NCBI GenBank assembly: GCA_031772625.1
Contig: CM062816.1
Location: 634,229,269-634,293,268 of the forward strand
DNA: 64,000 nucleotides
Reading direction: 5' to 3'
Origin: Pinus tabuliformis
Lineage: Eukaryota > Streptophyta > Pinopsida > Pinales > Pinaceae
Shown: positions 47,399 through 56,510 of the stretch, in pieces
Numbering within the stretch: the first letter of the stretch is position 1
How the letters are laid out: each line of letters opens with the position of its first letter
Notes under the pieces: model-generated
Databases searched by the model: none
Told to the model about the DNA's origin: nothing
What the model saw: only the letters and a program-made list of their open reading frames with translations
Made by a program: the position numbers and the translations under genes

Positions 47399-48541
47399 TT
47401 AATTTTTACTTGTCTGGCTCCTCGTCTTTCTTGGCGAGATTGGTGTTGTAGCTTTCTTTCTATTCTCTACGGTCTTCCAACTTCCTTTGTCTTGCATCTC
47501 CTTCATCTCTTCTGGTTCTTGGGACATTGGTGTCTTAGCTTCGCGATCTATTGTGTTCGTTCTTTTGAAAATAGTCGGAGAAGAAGTTTGGTTTAGGAGA
47601 TCTGCTTTGCTGTTAAATGAAGATTTATTTTCTGCGGTATTCAAATCCTCATAACTGTTGATTTGTTGGGGCGGGCTTTCTCCTTGCTTGTTTTGAGAGT
47701 TGCTTCCTTCTTCCTTGATTTCTTGTGACTCATTTTCTCTAGAATATTCTTCTTCTTTGATGACAGTGTAGTGTTCTTTTTGTGCTCCTTCCCACCATGT
47801 AGATCTGTGGTGGTTTTTTCTAGCAAAATTTTTCTCAGAGGCTTTTGGGCAATTTTTGGCTAGATGCCCCGTCTCAAAGCACGATCGACATCTGAAGAGG
47901 ACACTTTCATAATCAAGCTTCTGGTTCCACACATAGTCTTTACTTGTTAGGTTTATTTCAGCTGGGAATCCGGCGCTGAAATCCATTTCCACACAGATGC
48001 GTGCATAGGTGGTTCTGGCATATTCCTCTGTTTCTGGGCACCTGCAGTAAAATTTCCCAATTGAATTTCCGATGGCTTTTAGCGAGGAGAGATTCCAGAG
48101 ATGCAAGGGTAGGCTTGGCAATCTCACCCAAACTGGTGCTGAGGTTATCACTGCTGTAGAGGGATCGAATGATGGGTTCCATGGCTTCATGAATAGGCCT
48201 GATTTTTCCCAAAACCAAGGGCCGGAGTCTAGAATACATTGTCTGCTTTCAGGATTTTCAAAATCTACTATAAAGAAACCTCTAGCATAGGGGTAGATAT
48301 TAATTTCATCAGCAATGATAGGCTTCCATACCTCCGAGATCCAATTGTGGAGTGCTATCAGCCGCGGCCAAAAACCATTGAACCGGCAAATTAGGGCACT
48401 TTCGGAGAACTTCAAAGCTTCATCGAGTGAGTCCTGGACCACTTGGATAGTGGGAGCTGGGGCTTCACTCACGATATGGGCAGGAGATTGCCCTTCAGAG
48501 GCGGATGAGCCACCAGTTATTTTTGCGAAGCTCGGAGCCAT
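47399..48541 (-). CDS. DUF4283-CCHC zinc-knuckle protein (380 aa)
   Basis: This intact frame begins MAPSFAKITG and ends SQTSKN. Residues about 41-165 form a DUF4283 domain with typical GFFIVDFENPESR, GPWFW and VWVRLPSLPLHLW blocks. Residues 218-231 are a CCHC knuckle (C218, C221, H226, C231) of the zf-CCHC_4 type. The rest is an acidic and Ser/Gln/Lys-rich tail. In plants this pair is the nucleic-acid-binding ORF1 protein of L1-type LINEs, also found as stand-alone host copies. Here it lies alone inside element P, between a terminal repeat and the palindrome, without an RT. It probably binds the element's RNA. The absence of any stop suggests recent origin or selection. Confidence 0.85.
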   Translation of the reverse strand: MAPSFAKITGGSSASEGQSPAHIVSEAPAPTIQVVQDSLDEALKFSESALICRFNGFWPRLIALHNWISEVWKPIIADEINIYPYARGFFIVDFENPESRQCILDSGPWFWEKSGLFMKPWNPSFDPSTAVITSAPVWVRLPSLPLHLWNLSSLKAIGNSIGKFYCRCPETEEYARTTYARICVEMDFSAGFPAEINLTSKDYVWNQKLDYESVLFRCRSCFETGHLAKNCPKASEKNFARKNHHRSTWWEGAQKEHYTVIKEEEYSRENESQEIKEEGSNSQNKQGESPPQQINSYEDLNTAENKSSFNSKADLLNQTSSPTIFKRTNTIDREAKTPMSQEPEEMKEMQDKGSWKTVENRKKATTPISPRKTRSQTSKN

Positions 48542-48680
48542 ATTTTACTTGCTCGTAGAACGCAGCCGCAGACAAATAAGACAAAAGATAAGATTAGATC
48601 TAGATCTAATCGCAGAAATTAGCCGCCTAGATCTAGCCTCAGATCTAAAATAAACTGTAAATTTGAGTAGGCCCCAGATG
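48542..48680 (-). other. 5' leader of the DUF4283 gene
   Basis: This stretch lies between the inverted repeat and the ATG. It contains the palindromic TTAGATCTAGATCTAA near 48592 and repeated AGATCTAG words. No TATA box is obvious. Confidence 0.5.
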
Positions 48681-48733
48681 AAACGTTGGTACAAAAATGA
48701 TAAAACTGTGGATTCTCCGGTCAATGATTCAAA
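48681..48733. repeat. Terminal inverted repeat of element P (right)
   Basis: Complement of 45321-45374. The element extends a further 27 bases to the target duplication at 48761, so the repeat is offset from the 5' end, as it is in element K. Confidence 0.88.
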
Positions 48734-48773
48734 AGATTCAAGCTACAGATCTCTGAAATCAATAATATTATAT

Positions 48774-49143
48774 ATAAAATAAATCCAATATAAAAATAAA
48801 GTAGTAAAATTATACACCTCTAAATAGGTCTTGCAAATAGTGACACCTTCTAACCTAAACATACGACAGTATATAAAGAAAACATGGAGGGACATTTTTC
48901 AGATGTTATTTTTCTTCTTTCATTGCATGTGAGTTTTCATCCAATGTTAGTTTTAATATTTAAAGCGTGTTAAATTATAAGTATTTTTTATTTTTTTAAA
49001 TGAAAAAGTAATATTAAAAAAATAAATAAATAAAATTAAATAATAATGAAAATTAAATTTATTTTATAAAAACCTTAAATAAAAATAATAATATTATTAT
49101 TATTTATATTTTTTTAAATAAAAAATAATATTGATAATAAAAT
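48774..49143. other. AT-rich spacer
   Basis: No gene seen; A/T homopolymers and TAATAATA words only. Confidence 0.5.
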
Positions 49144-49757
49144 TAAAATATTTGTTATTGAAAATTTATTATATAGAAATTTAAAATATTTTTTAATAAT
49201 ATATTAAAAAAATAAAAGTAAAATTTTATATTATTTTTATTATTATTTATTTTTTTCAAAATAAAAAATAATATTAATAATAAGATTAAAATATTTGCTA
49301 TTGGAAATTTATTACATATAAATTTAGAATATTTTTTAATAATATATTAAAAAAATAAAAGTAAAATTTTAAATTATTTTTAGAAAGTAATATAAATTTT
49401 AGTAATGATCTACCTTCTCTAATATTACTTTGTTCAATATTACCCAAATATAAATTAAAATATTTGTTATTGAAAATTTATTATATAGAAATTTAAAATA
49501 TTTTTTAATAATATATTAAAAAAATAAAAGTAAAATTTTATATTATTTTTATTATTATTATTTATATTTTTCAAAATAAAAAATAATATTAATAATAAGA
49601 TTAAAATATTTGCTATTGGAAATTTATTACATAAAAATTTAGAATATTTTTTAATAATATATTAAAAAATAAAAGTAAAATTTTAAATTATTTTTAGAAA
49701 GATATAAATTTTAGTAATGATCTACCTTCTCTAATATTACTTTGTTCAATATTACCC
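49144..49757. repeat. Tandem repeat, 312-bp period, 2 units
   Basis: TAAAATATTTGTTATTGAAA at 49144 recurs at 49456. The following 300 bases, including TGATCTACCTTCTCTAATAT and TTCAATATTACCCAAA, repeat in order with few differences. Confidence 0.92.
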
Positions 49758-49821
49758 AAAATGCAAACGACTTATTGATATCACATCACCCAAAATGCAA
49801 ACGACTTATTGATATCACATC
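49754..49821. repeat. Tandem repeat, 34-bp period, 2 perfect units
   Basis: ACCCAAAATGCAAACGACTT...CACATC occurs at 49754 and 49788 without a difference. Confidence 0.95.
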
Positions 49822-50325
49822 AAATATTGATGGTTTTTTTTTATATTTTATATTTAAACTTTAAATATATATATTGATAAATTTCTATTTTAATAATTTT
49901 CTTATTAATGGTAAATAATTTTTTGACGTCAAATATCGATTATTCTTTATAATCTTTCTTTCATGGATCCATCTAAGAACTAGATTTACAATCTTGTATC
50001 TAATATGCAAATCTTCATGAGAGATTGATCATGGAGAGAATGTAATTTGTGTAAATTATAATAGCTATGGTGGTTGCGTATAATAACTTGGTTTCTAATA
50101 ATCTAACAATTTTTAATTTAGGGTTGGTATAAACTCATATAGACATTGTGCCACTGTATACAAAATTTACATCATTATAATTATTTTTATCAATTGGATC
50201 AAAATGATTGTGTCACAATTAATACATTTCAACTCTTTTTTGGTATTGTGAATTGTTTGAAGATGCATGAATTGCATTGAAGTGTTTTTAAATAGCGTAC
50301 TTTAATATTGCATTTATGTGCACAT
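49822..50325. other. AT-rich interval without recognised features
   Basis: I see no gene, RNA or repeat beyond short AT-rich words. Confidence 0.5.
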
Positions 50326-50813
50326 TGATATGGATTTATGCAAGAACGAAATGAAATACATATTTAAATAGAAACATAGACCTACATCAAAAATTGAATT
50401 TCAATTAATTAATAACAAATATTGAAAATTGTTTACATGTAGAATAGAAATAAAGTAGCTTGGGCGATGATAGCTTATCTTTGAGAAGAGACGTGACAGC
50501 TACATGCCTTCTGAATTGCGTTACAATGAGGCTCAAAGGCCTTCTTATTATTGAGAAACAATAGAAAACCCTAAATGTCTCAAAACCTAACCCTAGGAGA
50601 TGAACCACCAAAATTTTGTGAGCCCCATTGTGGTTAGTTGGTACATCAACTTTACGGGGTCATAAATTTGGCATACGATCTTTATTTGATGTGTATGATA
50701 CCTTGTTATAAATATCTATGAAGATAAAACCTTCGATTGCAACCAAGCATGAGTTTGTCTATTTTCCAAAAACGTGTCACTTAGAGCCTCAAAACAGCTC
50801 TGGCCACTAGATA
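50326..50813 (-). repeat. Truncated 3' LTR of element G1
   Basis: Matches 52372-52858 in the same orientation, from TGATATGGATTTATGCAA upward, but lacks the first part of U3 and joins the RNase H remnant directly. Confidence 0.85.
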
Positions 50814-52357
50814 GGCCACTAGATGCCTTTACTAAGTGAGGATTGCACCAATGGCATACTTGGAGGCATCTGTCTCAATTTCAAATGGTTGTTGCGGGTC
50901 TAGTAATGTGAGTATTGGTGCATAGAAAAGGTGGTGCTTCAACTCAATGACCACCTTTTGTCAGGATTCAGACCAGAAGAACTTTTCTTTTTCTTTTCCC
51001 TTAGTAACTTGACTCTAAAGCCAAGTGATATGAGAGAATCTCAACACGAACCTTTGTTAGAAATTGGCAAGGCACAAAAAGTTGCGCAACTTTGTTAAAG
51101 TGTTTGGGGTTGGCCAATCTCGAATGACTTGGAACTTAGTCGGATCCACATGTATGCCTTGTTCATCAATGATGTAACCCAGATATTGGACCTAGTTCTT
51201 GCCAAAGATGCATTTCTCCAAGCTGGCACATAGTTTGTGTTGATGCAGAGTGTGAAGGACTACCATATGTGTTGCAAGTGCTCTTCCCGACTCTTGTTGA
51301 AGATCATGATGTCGTCCAGATATACAACCATGAACGAGTTGGTGAAGAGTTGCAAGATGTCATCCATCAGCATCATAAAAGTTGCAAGGGTGTTTATCAA
51401 CCCGAAAGGCATGACCAACCACTCAAAAAGGCCCTCCTTGGATTTGAAGGCAGTCTTCTATACATTTGTGGGTTCGATTGGAACGTAGTGATAGCCAAAC
51501 TTGAAATCAATCTTGTTGAACTACTTGGCCCCCTGAAGGTAGTCAAGCGATTCATCAATCTATGGAATTGGATACCTGTTCCTGGTAGTAATTTTATTTA
51601 GTGCCTAATAATCAATGTAGAGTCTCCAAGTCCCATCGCTCTTCTACAAAAGTACAATTGGGTTCCCACAAGGTGAGGAACTTGGTCAGGTGTACCCTTT
51701 TCATAGAAACTCCTGGATTTGTTGCTTAATTACTTTGTTTTCTAGAAGAGAGCGGTGGTATATTGGCCCATTGAGTAGAGGTGCTTTGGGAGTCAGGTCG
51801 ATTGAATGTTTGACCTAACAGTGCAAAGGTACCCCTTTGGGTGAGGAGGAGAAGTCTTTGTATTCTTGCACGACCTTATCCACATGCTCCTGTTGCATGT
51901 AGGTACCCTTCCCAGGGGCCATGGATGTGGTCACAATCTTCCCCTTACTTTGAGAGTGAATCAGAAAGAAAATAAATTTCTTGATCTAGGAGATGATCTT
52001 ACTGCATTATTTAGTAGAGATAAAAGAAATGGCCTTCAAATATAGGAATGTCAAAGTTAATGTGTGCCTTAAAGGGGGCGACACCTTCAAAGTGATTGTT
52101 GGATGAAGATGCTTTGCCCAATGATACCCGTCAAAGGATCTAGGAAAAGTTATCCATCATCTCATTCTCGTGTCGCTCAAGGGCCTCTTCAAGCAACATT
52201 TTGAAAGGATTTCCTACTCCCTTGTCTTTCTCTTCTTCCGCCATGACTGTCGAGGTTAGCAAGGTTGATCTTGCAAGGGTTGAACCAGTTCAAGTCCTAA
52301 GTCCTTACCCATCGACCTTGTTGGGGACATGCACAGAAAAACAAAGAAAGAATAGAT
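50814..52357 (-). mobile_element. Element G1 RT/RNase H region
   Basis: The minus strand encodes a decayed Ty3-gypsy reverse transcriptase core and the RNase H start, with the motifs listed under G1. It is a fossil with several breaks. Confidence 0.82.
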
Positions 52358-52358
52358 C

Positions 52359-52370
52359 ACTCTGATACCA
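52359..52370 (-). other. Primer-binding site of element G1
   Basis: TGGTATCAGAGT in minus sense is the initiator Met-tRNA complement, one base inside the LTR. Confidence 0.88.
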
Positions 52371-52371
52371 T

Positions 52372-53020
52372 TGATCCAAATTTATGCAAAAACAAAATGA
52401 AATACAGATTTAAACATAAACATAGAGCTACAGTGAAAATTGAACTTCAATTAATCAATAACAAATACTAAAAATTGTTTACATGCAAAATGAAAATAAT
52501 CTAGCTCGGGTGATGGTAACTTATCTATGAGAAGAGATATAACGACTATGTGCCTTCTAAATTGTGTTCTAATGGGGCTCAGAGGTTTTTTTTATTGAGA
52601 AACTATGGAAAACCGTAATATCGAAAAACCTAACCCTAGGAGATGAGGTGCCAAAAGTTTATGGAGCCCATTAGGGTTAGTCAATACATACAACTTGCCA
52701 GGGTCGTAAATTTGGCATACAATCTTCGTTTGATGCGTACGATACTTCATTAGAAAGATCTATTTGAGGACAAAAAAATTTAAACAATAAACTCGTGTCG
52801 TAGGCCATAGGTTTGCCCATTTTCCAAAAGAATGTTGTTTAGGGCCTCGAAACGGCTCCGGGAGTTGAGGACTTGAAAAACTGTCAAAAATAGTAAATTG
52901 TACTAGAAATTAAGAAATTGATAAAAAATAATAATAATAATAATAATTAATTAATTAAAAAAAATGGTATTGGGGGTCCAAGTGGAATAGGCGGGTGGCG
53001 ACCAATATCCACCCAAATCA
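52372..53020 (-). repeat. 5' LTR of element G1
   Basis: In minus sense it runs TGATTTGGGTGGATATTGG to TTTGGATCA (649 bp). It is homologous to the 612-bp LTR at 39242-39853. An (AAT)n run near 52925-52965 accounts for part of the length difference. Confidence 0.9.
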
Positions 53021-54058
53021 CTTCCAACACTAAATTGTGAGAAAAACCTCATTTTCCCTCATTTAAAAGAGCGTGACAAAAATTCCTAATTATTTTTATA
53101 ACATGCAACAAAATGGTATAGCAATTAGTACTATGACATTACATACCATGGAAAAGCCAAAACTTCCATCGATTTTAAATACCAATTGAATCATCATTTT
53201 GAATTATGGGTTGGAAATAAATTATGCAAACTTACACAATTTTAGAAACTTGAAATGTAGTCATTGTCCACAACTCATGGCCATGTAGAAGATTAGGTTA
53301 TAGTTCCAAATTTGAAGATTTAAGTTGATGTAAAATCTAAAATCTAAATGATCCAAATTTTAAAAAATTCATACCAGCAAATTGTAGCAAGGTGTGAGTG
53401 ATGTAAATTTTTAAGAAATGTTCATACTTTCAAGTAATTCATACATGCAACAACGATGGAAAGGGTTTTAAAAAATTGAAAGTCAAAATACGAAATGATT
53501 TACAAAGACAAAGATGGATTTAAAAATTTAACAAATTGCAATTTAAAAATAGAAAATGATTTACATGGGGAAGGATCTGAGAACAATTTCCAAAGTAAAA
53601 GGACAAAAGGTGAGAAAATATAAATTCGCTCTGAGTTTTACAGTTTTCGAGAAAGAAATTGAGAGAGGAGGGTTACTCAATTCAATCATTATTTTTACGC
53701 ATAAAATAATAAAATTGCAAAACCCGCTCCCCTGTAATTACGAGAATCGGATTTTGAAACTGATATTTAATGAAATGATAAATTCATTCCAATTATCTAG
53801 TATGCCTGTGTATGGCATGAGAAAGCGGGTCGAAATAACTATACTGCTTTCTCGAGTTGAGTACATGCACTTGGAACGGCAAAAGGAAATAAAATACAAT
53901 TGCAGGCTGCAGACGCAATTTCTTAATTGCCCTTTTACGAGGAAAATCCTCAGAGTTAAAGAAAGGGAGCTATGATGTAGTCTGTCATCACATCAGTATA
54001 GCACACAGTCTCCACAGGAATCCACTAGGAAAATTGAAAATTGTATGTTTGCAGCTTG
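53021..54058. other. Non-repetitive AT-rich sequence upstream of the tRNA pair
   Basis: I find no gene family. A 139-codon open frame (53556-53975, plus) is Lys/Ile-rich and unlike any protein I know, so I do not call it. The interval carries no recognised transposon, which contrasts with the rest of the window. Confidence 0.45.
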
Positions 54059-54132
54059 GACCGCATAGCGCAGTGGATTAGCGCGTTTGACTTCGGATCA
54101 AAAGGTCGTGGGTTCGACTCCCACTGTGGTCG
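54059..54132 (+). tRNA. tRNA-Arg (anticodon TCG)
   Basis: It folds into a full cloverleaf: acceptor GACCGCA/TGTGGTC (one G-T pair), D arm GCGC/GCGC, anticodon stem TTTGA/TCAAA with loop CTTCGGA (anticodon TCG at 54093-54095), a five-base variable loop and T arm GTGGG/CCCAC with TTCGACT, discriminator G. There is no intron and CCA is not encoded, as for nuclear genes. It reads CGA arginine codons. A TTTT pol III stop is at 54150-54153. Looks functional. Confidence 0.97.
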
Positions 54133-54237
54133 TGTTTGGTTGTTCGACCTTTTCAGGTATGCTGAGAATAAACGTTCGTGTGTTAGGAAAGTTTTGTTAC
54201 ATTCAAAAATGATGACGAGCATTTTTGTCTTCAAGTA

Positions 54238-54905
54238 GAAAAATGCTGGGATGCAGATCCTGGGTTCGACCCCGACCTATGGTTGATTAGTTGTGTGATT
54301 CTTTTAGGTTTCAAAAATGCTGGTCGGTTTGTTGTGTGATTCTTTTAGGTTTCAAAAATGCTGGTCGATTTGTTGTGTGAATTATGCTGGGATGCAGATC
54401 CTGGGTTCGACCCCGACCTATGGTTGATTAGTTGTGTGATTCTTTTAGGTTTCAAAAATGCTGGTCGGTTTGTTGTGTGATTCTTTTAGGTTCAAAAATG
54501 CTGGTCGATTTGTTGTGTGAATTTGTTAGGTTTCAAAAATGCGGGTCGATTTGTTGTGTGAATTTGTTAGGTTCAAAAAATGCTCGGAGCGTAGGTCGTG
54601 GGTTCGACTCCCACGTTGTGTGTGGTCGATTTATTGTGTAATTTTGTCAGGTTCAAAAATGCTTGGAACGTAGGTCCCGGGTTCGACTCCCACGCTGTGT
54701 GGTCGATTTGTTCTGTGATTTTGTTAGGTTCAAAAATGCTGGGAGCTTAGGTCATGGGTTCGACTCCCCGAGTGGTCGATTTGTTCTGTGATTTTGTAAG
54801 GTTCAAAAATGCTGGGAGCGTAGGTCGTGGGTTCAACTCCCACGTGGTCGATTTGTTGTGTGATTTTGTTAGGTTCAAAGATCCTGGGAGCATAGGTCGT
54901 GGGTT
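54238..54905 (+). repeat. Array of tRNA-Arg 3'-half copies with 3' flank
   Basis: About eleven tandem units follow tRNA-Arg. Full units (about 72-78 bp, from 54560 on) contain AGGTCGTGGGTTCGACTCCC and GTGGTCG, the variable loop, T arm and acceptor tail of the tRNA. Then comes ATTTGTTSTGTGATTTTGTT and TTCAAAAATGCTGGGAGC, which resembles the tRNA's own 3' flank (TTCAAAAATGATGACG at 54202). Short units of about 41 bp lack the T arm. A 145-bp block is itself duplicated (54239 and 54385). T-arm copies near 54268, 54402, 54600, 54680, 54758, 54830 and 54898 vary in quality. No 5' tRNA half is present in any unit. Confidence 0.9.
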
Positions 54906-55084
54906 AGAAAAAATGAAATTTGTTTTATGTGATTTCGTTAAGTTCAGAAACGAAAGAGTCGAGGTGCGATCGTGGACCAGTTGAAGGTCATCTATATCCT
55001 TTGTTTCGGTTTTCATCCTTATAAATCTGTTAATTCTGAGCAATTTCAATATGCAAACTGCATTGGAAATTTTTCAATACGCAA
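54906..55084. other. Spacer between the two convergent tRNA-tail arrays
   Basis: About 180 bases with no tRNA-like motif; it is the point where the two arrays face each other. Confidence 0.6.
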
Positions 55085-55578
55085 AACGAGTTGATTTTCA
55101 TTGCCGGGTTTCGACCCGGGGCTGTCGTGTAAGAACCGAGAGCATATTAATCAAAATCTGATTCATTGCCGTTGCCGGAACTTGAAGCTGGGGCTGTCTG
55201 TAGGAAACGAGAGCATTCTGATGAAATTCTGATAGGTTTCAATACGCCAAAACCAATTAACTTCCGTTGGCGGGACTTGAACCCCGGTTTCATATTCTGA
55301 TAGATTTCAATACGTAAAAACCTAATGAAAATTCTGGTAGATTTCAGAATTTCAATTTCAATACGCCAAAATCAATAACCTCCCGTTGCCGGGACTTGAA
55401 CCATGGTCTCTCAGGTGAGACTGAAATTTCAATTTCAATACGCCAAAATCAATAACCTTCAGTTGCCGGCACTTGAAATCAGATCTCTCAGGTGCGTTAG
55501 ATTTCAATACGCAAAAATCTAATCAAAATTCGAATAGATTTCAGAATTTCAATTTCAATCCGTCAAAATCGGTAAACT
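55085..55578 (-). repeat. Array of tRNA-Glu 3'-half copies with 3' flank
   Basis: Downstream of tRNA-Glu in minus sense there are five degenerate copies of its 3' half. On plus they read GTTGCCGGGACTTGAACC and relatives near 55101, 55168, 55263, 55381 and 55461. Some retain part of the anticodon arm (TCTCTCAGGTGAG). They are separated by ATTTCAATACGCCAAAATC, which matches the real gene's 3' flank (AATTTCAATCCGTCAAAATC). Copies get more diverged with distance from the gene. Confidence 0.88.
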
Positions 55579-55650
55579 TCCGTTGCCGGGACTTGAACCC
55601 GGGTCTCTCGGGTGAGAGCCGAGTATCCTAACCAACTAGACTACAACGGA
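55579..55650 (-). tRNA. tRNA-Glu (anticodon CTC)
   Basis: In minus sense a 72-base cloverleaf starts TCCGTTGTAGTCTAG and ends CAACGGA. Acceptor TCCGTTG pairs with CAACGGA, the anticodon stem is CTCGG/CCGAG with loop CTCTCAC (anticodon CTC), and the T arm CCGGG/CCCGG carries TTCAAGT. It reads GAG codons. The A and B boxes are intact and a TTTT stop lies 10 bases downstream (plus 55565-55568). Looks functional. Confidence 0.97.
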
Positions 55651-56108
55651 AAAGCTATGTAAACTAAATTAGATAACCATATGGCCAAAATCTGACAAAC
55701 GAGAAGAACTCCAAACTCGGAGGAAACTGTGCATTGCATTACATTATCAATCTCAATCTCAGTTATCGCTCAAACCATGAGAAGCATATACAGAGATTCG
55801 GATTTGGTATGGACGCTGGTTCTCGAAATTGGTAGATCAGAATTTAAAATGAATTTGATCTGGTTAATTTACAATAAAAGATTTGTTCCTCTGTGTAATA
55901 GGGTATTATAACGGCACATGTATAATTTCTTGAAATTTGAGTTATACTAGCATTTGCACCAAATGTTGCAAAGGGAACGCCATAAAGCATAAATTGAATT
56001 ATGCAAATACAACAAAAAAATACTTTGATAAAGAATAAAAAAATACTTTGATAAAGAATAAAAATATATTGAATGCTCACATCAATGTCCCATTAACTGG
56101 AACCACTT
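55651..56108. other. Sequence upstream of tRNA-Glu
   Basis: No gene recognised. AATACTTTGATAAAGAATAA is tandemly repeated at about 56019 and 56041. Confidence 0.5.
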
Positions 56109-56510
56109 AGTAGACATATCTATGAACATTAGAATTACACACAATGATCAGGAAATTTCTCATATAGAAACAACACCTTCCACAACAACCTTTTCTCACA
56201 TCCACATTTTAAAGTAGACATATCTATCAACATTAGGATTACATACCATGATCAGGAAATTCCCATATACAAACAACACCTTCCACAACAACTTTTTCTC
56301 ACATCCACATTTTAAAAAATGGCTTGGAACATGATTGGAATATCCCATATTGCCTTTTTCATTATGTAGATAAATCTTTCCCATATACAAACAACACCTT
56401 CCACAACAACCTTTTCTCAAATCCACATTTTAAAAAATGCCTTGGAACGTGATTGGAATATCCCATATTGCCTTTTTCATTATGTAAATAAATTTTCCAC
56501 ATTACTATTT
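56109..56510. repeat. Tandem/compound repeat, about 104-bp unit, 3 partial copies
   Basis: AGTAGACATATCTAT begins units at 56109 and 56213. The shared block CAACACCTTCCACAACAAC recurs three times. The following block, CTTGGAACRTGATTGGAATA and on to TTCATTATGTA, occurs twice (56321 and 56440). Confidence 0.92.

Larger units (their letters stand above)
45321..48760 (-). mobile_element. Element P: 3.4-kb retroposon with DUF4283 gene and giant palindrome
   Basis: In minus sense it has a 27-base lead, an inverted repeat of about 53 bases (48733-48681), a 5' leader, a 380-codon gene (48541-47399), a (CAT)n stretch, a 2-kb AT-rich palindrome (47326-45372), and the inverted partner of the terminal repeat (45374-45321) ending ATGATTCAAA. 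The 13-bp duplications flank it. A hammerhead-like CTGAAGA...GAAAC motif lies near the 3' end. The same end design appears in element K. There is no RT, so it is non-autonomous. Penelope-like or LINE-related origin is inference. Confidence 0.6.
50326..53020 (-). mobile_element. Element G1: internally deleted Ty3-gypsy retrotransposon
   Basis: In minus sense it has a 649-bp 5' LTR (53020-52372), a Met-tRNA primer site (52370-52359), a short leader, RT (about 51950-51010), the start of RNase H (to about 50820), then a truncated 3' LTR (50813-50326). Gag and integrase are missing. The LTRs match G2 at 39242-39853 in opposite orientation. The motifs present (MPFGLINTLATFM, VYLDDIMIF, FEIETDASKYAIGAIL) are Ty3-gypsy. 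Broken in several places. Confidence 0.85.

Noticed and set aside
45321-48760. Element P as a simple MITE or cut-and-paste transposon
   Set aside because: The inverted repeat is offset by 27 bases from one end, the duplication is 13 bp, and the gene is of LINE-ORF1 type.
53556-53975. 139-codon plus-strand frame upstream of tRNA-Arg
   Set aside because: Lys/Ile-rich, no recognisable domain, no repeats or conserved motifs, and no obvious promoter. Length is possible by chance in AT-rich DNA.
54238-54905. CRISPR-like repeat-spacer array
   Set aside because: The units are contiguous degenerate tandem copies of a tRNA tail in plant nuclear DNA, without unique spacers of constant length or cas genes.
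54238-55578. Tandem tRNA genes
   Set aside because: The units contain only the 3' half and lack an A box and acceptor 5' strand, so they cannot be tRNA genes. Only the two terminal copies are complete.
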